Below are positions 5,763-9,995 of a stretch of DNA of 12,427 bases, piece after piece. Position 1 is the first letter of the stretch; every line of letters starts with the position of its first letter. The translations under genes were made by a program, and so were the position numbers. This DNA comes from Bacteroidota bacterium. Its GTDB lineage: Bacteria > Bacteroidota > Bacteroidia > AKYH767-A > JABDAW01. The notes beneath the pieces are model-generated. The model worked only from the letters and a program-made list of their open reading frames with translations, made no database searches and was not told the DNA's origin. The stretch is taken from assembly GCA_023251595.1 (NCBI GenBank), contig JAHEYM010000069.1:1-12427 (forward strand). Reading direction: 5' to 3'.

Positions 5763-7394
5763 ATGAACGCTGCTTCCAAACCTACTTACGATGAACTTCT
5801 GAGCAGAAATAATCTGCTCGAAAAAAGTCTTGCCTTGTCAAATGAAAATTATTTGCTGCTTGAAAGAAATTATTCCGTAGCGGATAAAAATTACTCCAAG
5901 TTGAACGAAAATTATTCTCACTTGAGTGAAAATTATTTGCAACTTGAAAACAAATATAAAGTTCTTTTTGATCGTTGTGAAGATCTCCAACAAAAGAACT
6001 ATAATATTCAATTTGAGCTTTTCAAGTTGAAGCGAATGGTGTTCGGGAGCAAGAGTGAAAGATTTACAGGTGTTGAAAATCCGCTGCAATCAAAACTTGA
6101 ATTTGAACTGGAAGCTCTTGGGAATAAAATAATTGAAACCACGACAATTAATGCCCACACGCGGAATAAAGTAAATATTCAACCACGTCAACACAAAGGC
6201 AGAAATGGTTTTCCTGACCATTTACGCCGCGAAACAACTATGATTCTACCTGAAGGTGGCACAAAAGACCTTGACCATATTGGAGAAGAAGTAACTGAGA
6301 TTTTGGAATATAATGAAGGAGAATTATATGTAAAACAAATTGTCAGACCAAAATATGCAAGACGTGATGGAGAAGGAATGGTAACAGCACCACTTCCGCC
6401 ACGTGTACTTGAAAAAAGTCAATTCGGAAATTCATTTGCCGCACATATTGCTGTGAGCAAGTTTGTCGATCATCTCCCTGAATACCGTCAGATTGGAATG
6501 TTTAAGCGTCAGGGAATCTATTTATCTTCTTCATCGATAAATGATTTAACGAATAACATTGGTCGCGCACTTATTCCTACTTATGAAGTTCACAAAGCTT
6601 CTGTATTGTCCTGCAACTACCTACAAATGGATGAGACGACCAATCGCGTGTTAACAAACAATAAACCGGGAAAAACACATCAAGGTTATTATTGGGTCTG
6701 CCGATCTCCGGTAAATAATAGTGTATTGTTTGAATACAGACCCGGGCGGGGAAGAGCAGGACCGCGAGATACACTGAGAAGTTTTCAAGGTTTTTTACAA
6801 ACCGATGCTTATAGTGCGTATGATGAGTTCGGATTACATCCCGGAATTATTTTATTCCATTGTTGGGCTCATGCCCGCAGAAACTTTGTTGATGCGCTCT
6901 CGAACGATAAACCAACCGCATCAAAGATGCTGGAGATGATACAGGAATTATATGCAGTAGAACGAATTGCACGTGAAAAAAATATGAGCTATGACGAACG
7001 CTACGCACTTAGGCAAGAAGCCAGTATTCCTATATTGGCGAAAATATACGAATGGTTAAAAGATAAAATCCTCACAATTACATTACCGAAGAGTCCGATT
7101 GCAAAAGCGATTGCTTATGTATTTACGAGGTGGGAGAAGTTTTGTATATATACAACCAACGGAATGTTGGAAATAGATAATAATCTGGTTGAAAATAGTA
7201 TCAGACCGGTAACACTTGGCAGAAAGAATTATTTATTTGCAGGTTCAGAGGAAGCCGCACAAAATGCTGCTATATATTATTCGTTTTTCGGTACATGTAA
7301 ATTAAGAGATAAAAATCCCTCGAAATGGCTTATCGAAACTTTGGATGAACTGCCGCTGACAAAGCCGGAGGATTTATACAAACTCTTGCCGTAA
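5763..7394 (+). CDS. tnpC: IS66 transposase TnpC (DDE)
   Basis: The 543-residue DDE transposase shows its acidic triad as Asp290 (YLQMDETT), Asp348 (LQTDAYSAYD) and Glu477 (NNLVENSIRPV), with FHCWAHARRNF (365-375) and the family landmark LKRMVFGSKSERF (89-101). Residues 27-68 form six successive heptads of the type xENYxxL, a coiled coil probably used for oligomerisation. The zinc-finger region of IS66 transposases is changed: after VRPKYA (195-199) it reads RRDGEGM where relatives usually have a Cys-x-x-Cys, so metal binding there is unlikely. Length and C-terminus (IETLDELP...LYKLLP) are normal for the family. It appears intact and potentially active in cis with TnpA and TnpB. Confidence 0.93.
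   Translation: MNAASKPTYDELLSRNNLLEKSLALSNENYLLLERNYSVADKNYSKLNENYSHLSENYLQLENKYKVLFDRCEDLQQKNYNIQFELFKLKRMVFGSKSERFTGVENPLQSKLEFELEALGNKIIETTTINAHTRNKVNIQPRQHKGRNGFPDHLRRETTMILPEGGTKDLDHIGEEVTEILEYNEGELYVKQIVRPKYARRDGEGMVTAPLPPRVLEKSQFGNSFAAHIAVSKFVDHLPEYRQIGMFKRQGIYLSSSSINDLTNNIGRALIPTYEVHKASVLSCNYLQMDETTNRVLTNNKPGKTHQGYYWVCRSPVNNSVLFEYRPGRGRAGPRDTLRSFQGFLQTDAYSAYDEFGLHPGIILFHCWAHARRNFVDALSNDKPTASKMLEMIQELYAVERIAREKNMSYDERYALRQEASIPILAKIYEWLKDKILTITLPKSPIAKAIAYVFTRWEKFCIYTTNGMLEIDNNLVENSIRPVTLGRKNYLFAGSEEAAQNAAIYYSFFGTCKLRDKNPSKWLIETLDELPLTKPEDLYKLLP
5841..5966 (+). repeat. 21-bp coding repeats, six heptads in TnpC
   Basis: Six consecutive 21-nt units encode NENYLLL, ERNYSVA, DKNYSKL, NENYSHL, SENYLQL and ENKYKVL. 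The recurring GAAAATTAT core shows at DNA level that the coiled coil grew by tandem duplication. Confidence 0.75.
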
Positions 7395-7435
7395 TCATCT
7401 TACGCTAAATTTTTCTAATCAATGACCGACCCGAC

Positions 7436-7457
7436 ATGGGTTGGTCGGACGGATACA
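7436..7457 (-). repeat. IS66 right terminal inverted repeat
   Basis: This is the perfect 22-nt partner of 4968-4989. It lies 41 nt after the tnpC stop. Confidence 0.9.
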
Positions 7458-7682
7458 GGTTTGTTGGGCAGACAAATGTAAGGTATAATGGTGACTGTTC
7501 AAAGCAAGAAAGTGTTCTTAATGGGAAGTCCTTTCGATCAAAAATCCAGAAAATATTCCATCAATTAGCCCAAAATCCCCCAATTTGTTTAAACCATGTT
7601 TAAACCAGCCCTTGAAAAAGATTCAGTTTCAGGATCAATAATATGTTAACAGATCACTGATCCTCAAACTGATACTAAAAAG
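7458..7682. other. Gap between IS66 and tRNA-Pro, no gene
   Basis: No protease signal peptide or start is found here on the minus strand in any frame, although a simple IS66 insertion would have left one. A 26-codon plus-strand frame from 7488 is too short to support. Two copies of the 8-bp palindrome GTTTAAAC lie 3 nt apart at 7587-7594 and 7598-7605, and AGGATCA...TGATCCT (7631-7637, 7658-7664) could form a hairpin downstream of the tRNA. Confidence 0.5.
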
Positions 7683-7758
7683 TCGGGGTGGCAGGATTCG
7701 AACCTGCGACCTCCTGCTCCCAAAGCAGGCGCGATAAGCCGGGCTACGCTACACCCCG
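7683..7758 (-). tRNA. tRNA-Pro (anticodon UGG)
   Basis: The minus strand folds into a complete cloverleaf: acceptor CGGGGTG paired with CACCCCG plus discriminator A, anticodon arm CCTGC-TTTGGGA-GCAGG giving anticodon TGG, and T arm GCAGG-TTCGAAT-CCTGC. The first pair C1-G72 is typical of bacterial tRNA-Pro. CCA is not encoded (the next bases read CT) and must be added after transcription. The 3' end faces the IS66 and accessory region. Confidence 0.97.
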
Positions 7759-7764
7759 ATGGTG

Positions 7765-7788
7765 CTGTTTCAGTTTCAGTTTCTGTTT
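7765..7788 (+). repeat. Hexamer tandem repeat CTGTTT/CAGTTT
   Basis: The four units are CTGTTT, CAGTTT, CAGTTT and CTGTTT, immediately upstream of the tRNA 5' end. They would be in the transcribed tRNA leader if the promoter at 7862-7869 is used. Confidence 0.6.
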
Positions 7789-7804
7789 CTGTGATCTGTT
7801 AACA

Positions 7805-8134
7805 GTTTACTGTAAACAATGATTTATCTTCTCTTTTGAAGATGTTTTCTGAATGGGATGGCAAAGGTAAACAAATTATCTCAATACAGACCTTAAAAAA
7901 GAAAAGGAAATTAGGCCAACTAAAGCAACGATTGTGAAACTATCACTTCAAACTAATTGGTGAAACTGGATTCTCTAATACAAACAGCCGAAAGGTTGTT
8001 ATATCACCTGTCCGAGAATTGCAAATTTGTCCTTGACTCCGTAGCTATACCTTTAATAACTTCGCTTTCAAAGATCATTTTTATTTCTTAATTCTTTTTC
8101 TCAATCTTTATTTTCGTATTCTTCACTACTAAAC
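7805..8134. other. Gene-free stretch between tRNA-Pro and the ORF6N relic
   Basis: I see no gene here in six frames, no further tRNA and no clear terminator. The only element noted is the possible tRNA promoter at 7862-7869. The last 70 nt are very T-rich. Confidence 0.5.
7862..7869 (-). promoter_or_regulatory. Possible tRNA-Pro promoter (-7 box)
   Basis: TACCTTTG on the minus strand matches TAnnTTTG and is followed by C, as is common in this phylum. No TTG is found 19-21 nt further upstream, so support is partial. The leader would be about 100 nt. Confidence 0.35.
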
Positions 8135-8290
8135 ATGAAATTGCAAATCAGTCAACACAAAATATTTGAAATTCGCAATCAGAGGCTAATGCTCGACTTT
8201 GATTTGGCGGAATTGAATGTGATCGACACAAAAACTTTAAAATTACCATCTAAGAAACTTGAGATCCAAAATTGGGATTTCAACATGTAA
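8135..8290 (+). pseudogene. ORF6N-domain gene relic
   Basis: A 51-codon frame reads MKLQISQHKIFEIRNQRLML, DFDLAELNVIDTKTLKL and then leaves the family before a TAA. It matches the start of the intact gene downstream (IIQQRIYEIKGHRVMLDFDL, AELYGIETSALK) at most positions, including the family signature 'I...R.MLD.DLAELY'. The rest of the domain ('RNIERFPDDFM...') is missing. This is a decayed neighbour or an old partial duplication of the 8342-8881 gene, not a functional protein. Confidence 0.7.
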
Positions 8291-8297
8291 TTTAAGT

Positions 8298-8322
8298 AGG
8301 TTATGCCAACTTGGCATAACCT
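8298..8322. promoter_or_regulatory. 25-bp perfect palindrome upstream of the ORF6N gene
   Basis: Arms AGGTTATGCCAA (8298-8309) and TTGGCATAACCT (8311-8322) are perfectly inverted around a single C. The site lies 19 nt before the ATG at 8342 and just after the relic. Dyad symmetry of this length suits a dimeric DNA-binding protein. As RNA it would be a 12-bp stem with almost no loop, which is poor for a terminator, and no T-run follows. Its function is inferred only from position and symmetry. Confidence 0.6.
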
Positions 8323-8341
8323 CGCAAATGAAAGAAACAAT

Positions 8342-8881
8342 ATGAAACCGGAGATCATACAACAGCGAATTTATGAAATTAAAGGTCATCGAGTAATGCT
8401 CGACTTCGATCTGGCAGAGCTTTACGGCATAGAAACAAGTGCCTTAAAGCGTGCAGTGAGGAGAAACATCGAGCGCTTTCCAGATGACTTCATGCTACAA
8501 TTTACTAAAACCGAATGGCATCAACTTATCCCAATTTTGGATAAGTTACCAAACAGGATAAAGTTTAGTCCGGCACCGCCCTTCGCATTTACTGTTCATG
8601 GTGTGACAATGTTGGCGAGCGTACTCCGCAGCGAAGAAGCTGTGAAGATGAATATTGCCATAGTAAGGGCTTTCGTTGCTCTCACAGAGTTCGTATACAA
8701 TTATAAAGTATTGTCCGACAAGATCAATGAGTTGGCACAGACTACAGGCAATCACGATAAAAAATTGAATGAAATTTATCAGGCCGTTGAATATCTCCTG
8801 CAATTAGAAGAAAAAAGGAAGGAGAAAGCCAATGATATTGCCAACAGAAAGAGAATCGGGTTCGATACTTCGGCAACCTAA
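8342..8881 (+). CDS. ORF6N-domain DNA-binding protein
   Basis: The 179-residue protein has the ORF6N domain at about residues 3-90: IIQQRIYEIKGHRVMLDFDL, AELYGIETSALKRAVRRNIE, RFPDDFMLQFTKTEW. It is followed by FAFTVHGVTMLASVLRSEEA, VKMNIAIVRAFVALTEFV, a helical region with DKKLNEIYQAVEYLLQLEEK and the ending RKRIGF. ORF6N is a KilA-N-related domain first known from phages and is widespread in mobile regions of Bacteroidota; DNA binding is accepted, but targets and purpose are unknown. An ATG at 8303 in the same frame lies inside the palindrome and adds a 13-residue non-family extension, so 8342 is preferred. It stands alone, with its degenerate copy upstream and a possible operator 19 nt before the start. 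Confidence 0.85.
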   Translation: MKPEIIQQRIYEIKGHRVMLDFDLAELYGIETSALKRAVRRNIERFPDDFMLQFTKTEWHQLIPILDKLPNRIKFSPAPPFAFTVHGVTMLASVLRSEEAVKMNIAIVRAFVALTEFVYNYKVLSDKINELAQTTGNHDKKLNEIYQAVEYLLQLEEKRKEKANDIANRKRIGFDTSAT

Positions 8882-8950
8882 ACAACCGGGAAACCGGATT
8901 GAACTCAAATAAGCCGCAAGCGCCGATTGTGCGAAACCTCAGTCCCTTCA

Positions 8951-8974
8951 ACTCATAAACTCATAAACTTATAA
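8951..8974 (+). repeat. Period-8 tandem repeat (ACTCATAA)
   Basis: Three units ACTCATAA, ACTCATAA, ACTTATAA are followed by a degenerate ACTCTTCA. It lies in the 187-nt gap between the ORF6N gene and yebC. Confidence 0.6.
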
Positions 8975-9001
8975 ACTCTTCAACCTTTCAACCCATCAAG
9001 T

Positions 9002-9015
9002 CGTTGCATGCAACG
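9002..9015. repeat. 14-bp palindrome CGTTGCATGCAACG upstream of yebC
   Basis: The sequence is perfectly self-complementary and followed by TCTCTAC. I recall 'AGACGTTGCATGCAACGTCT' cores as a dispersed intergenic repeat in Bacteroidota and some cyanobacteria; the left half here is already degraded (CAAGT instead of AGA). That recall is unverified. Confidence 0.5.
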
Positions 9016-9036
9016 TCTCTACCAATATTTTTTTCG

Positions 9037-9044
9037 TTACTTTG
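9037..9044 (+). promoter_or_regulatory. Possible yebC -7 box
   Basis: TTACTTTG followed by C matches seven of the eight positions of TAnnTTTG (counting the two free ones), 24 nt before the ATG at 9069. No TTG is found at the expected upstream spacing. Confidence 0.3.
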
Positions 9045-9068
9045 CAATCAAATTCAACACACAAGAGT

Positions 9069-9776
9069 ATGGGAAGAGTATTCGAGAAGCGTAAATATAC
9101 AATGTTTGCCAGGTTTGACCGTATGGCAAAGGCATTCACCAAGATTGGTAAAGAGATTACGATTGCTGCCAAGATCGGTGGTCCCGACCCTGCAAACAAT
9201 CCACGATTACGACAGCTCATTCAGAATGCGAAAGGCGTTAACATGCCCAAAGATCGTGTCGAAAATGCCATCAAGCGCATCACTGCGAAAGATGCGAAAG
9301 ACTTACACGAATTAGTCTACGAGGGTTACGGACCTCATGGTGTGGCGATTATGGTTGAGTGTGCTTCCGATAATCCAACACGTACGGTCTCTAATCTTCG
9401 CGTGCATTTCAACCGTAATGGAGGAAATCTTGGAAATAATGGTTCAGTTGAATTTCTGTTCGACCGCAAAGGCGTTTTCAAGATTGCGAAAGCTAATATT
9501 AATCTCGAAGAAATGGAACTCGATCTCATCGATTTCGGTGCCGACGATTTTCAAACAACAGATGAAGAAGTTATTATCTATACATCTTTCAACAACTTCG
9601 GAAATATGGCGAAAGGACTGGAATCTAAAAATATCACCGTTACCAGTGCCGAAGTTCAACGTATTCCGAACAATTTAAAAGAGGTGAATGAAGCTCAGGA
9701 GGAAGAGGTTCTGAAGCTCATTGAGATTATTGAAGCAGATGATGATGTTCAAAGTGTTTATCATAATTTGGCGTAG
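9069..9776 (+). CDS. yebC: YebC/PmpR-family translation/transcription factor
   Basis: The 235-residue protein has the full family length and layout. It starts MGRVFEKRKYTMFARFDRMA with FTKIGKEI and GGPDPANNPRLRQLIQNAK (about 38-56), then NMPKDRVENAIKRI, YEGYGPHGVAIMVE, DNPTRTVSNLRVHFNRNGGN and a middle 'LG..GSVEFLFDRKGVF'. It ends in an acidic domain with LIEIIEADDDVQSVYHNLA. YebC proteins were described as DNA-binding regulators, and more recent work on the family points to a role in relieving ribosome stalling at proline-rich stretches. The ATG at 9069 gives the conserved MGR start; the in-frame ATG at 9042 adds nine unrelated residues. The gene is monocistronic here, with no partner such as ruvC. 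Confidence 0.95.
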   Translation: MGRVFEKRKYTMFARFDRMAKAFTKIGKEITIAAKIGGPDPANNPRLRQLIQNAKGVNMPKDRVENAIKRITAKDAKDLHELVYEGYGPHGVAIMVECASDNPTRTVSNLRVHFNRNGGNLGNNGSVEFLFDRKGVFKIAKANINLEEMELDLIDFGADDFQTTDEEVIIYTSFNNFGNMAKGLESKNITVTSAEVQRIPNNLKEVNEAQEEEVLKLIEIIEADDDVQSVYHNLA

Positions 9777-9828
9777 AAATTAATTTTCTTTCATTTTTCT
9801 GGTCCTCACATAAGGCAAATTTTTATCC

Positions 9829-9868
9829 CGCAAAGCCGCAAAGCCGCAAAGCCGCAAAGCCGTAAAGG
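9829..9868 (+). repeat. Period-8 tandem repeat (CGCAAAGC)
   Basis: Four perfect units CGCAAAGC (9829-9860) are followed by a degenerate CGTAAAGG, in the gap between yebC and the surface-protein gene. This is a small expandable array with no coding role. Confidence 0.8.
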
Positions 9869-9964
9869 ATATTATTCTTATCATCCAATTTCCTCTAAAC
9901 AATGTCCTTTTGTTAGGAAATATTTTGCTTTAGTCGCTATTTTTCGACTGAAATGTTATACATT

Positions 9965-9972
9965 TACATTTG
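9965..9972 (+). promoter_or_regulatory. Probable -7 box of the SprB-repeat surface protein
   Basis: TACATTTG is a full match to TAnnTTTG, 23 nt before the ATG at 9996. At the -33 position only TTT is found. It supports 9996 as the start rather than a later codon. Confidence 0.5.
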
Positions 9973-9995
9973 ACAAACCTTTTATTCAAAAGACG

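Larger units (their letters stand above)
4969..7456 (+). mobile_element. IS66-family insertion sequence, complete
   Basis: The element has the standard tnpA-tnpB-tnpC order between inverted ends beginning GTATCCGTCCGACCAACC, about 2.49 kb in all. IS66 elements normally make 8-bp target duplications, but the 8 nt outside the left end (CTTGTAAT) and the right end (AGGTTTGT) differ, and moving the boundary by one base does not help. All three genes look intact, so the element may still be mobile, yet its present flanks do not come from one simple insertion. Confidence 0.9.
7644..7804. repeat. 14-nt perfect inverted repeat framing the tRNA
   Basis: TGTTAACAGATCAC (7644-7657) is exactly inverted as GTGATCTGTTAACA (7791-7804). 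The arms lie 26 nt beyond the tRNA 3' end and 33 nt before its 5' end, so a transcript of the whole unit could close a long outer stem around the tRNA. Confidence 0.7.

Noticed and set aside
7631..7664. Rho-independent terminator after tRNA-Pro (AGGATCA/TGATCCT hairpin)
   Set aside because: The stem is only 7 bp with a 20-nt loop and no T-run follows on the minus strand, so it is noted only in the gap description.
9042..9068. Earlier in-frame start for yebC
   Set aside because: It would add nine residues before the conserved MGR start and run through the proposed promoter box.
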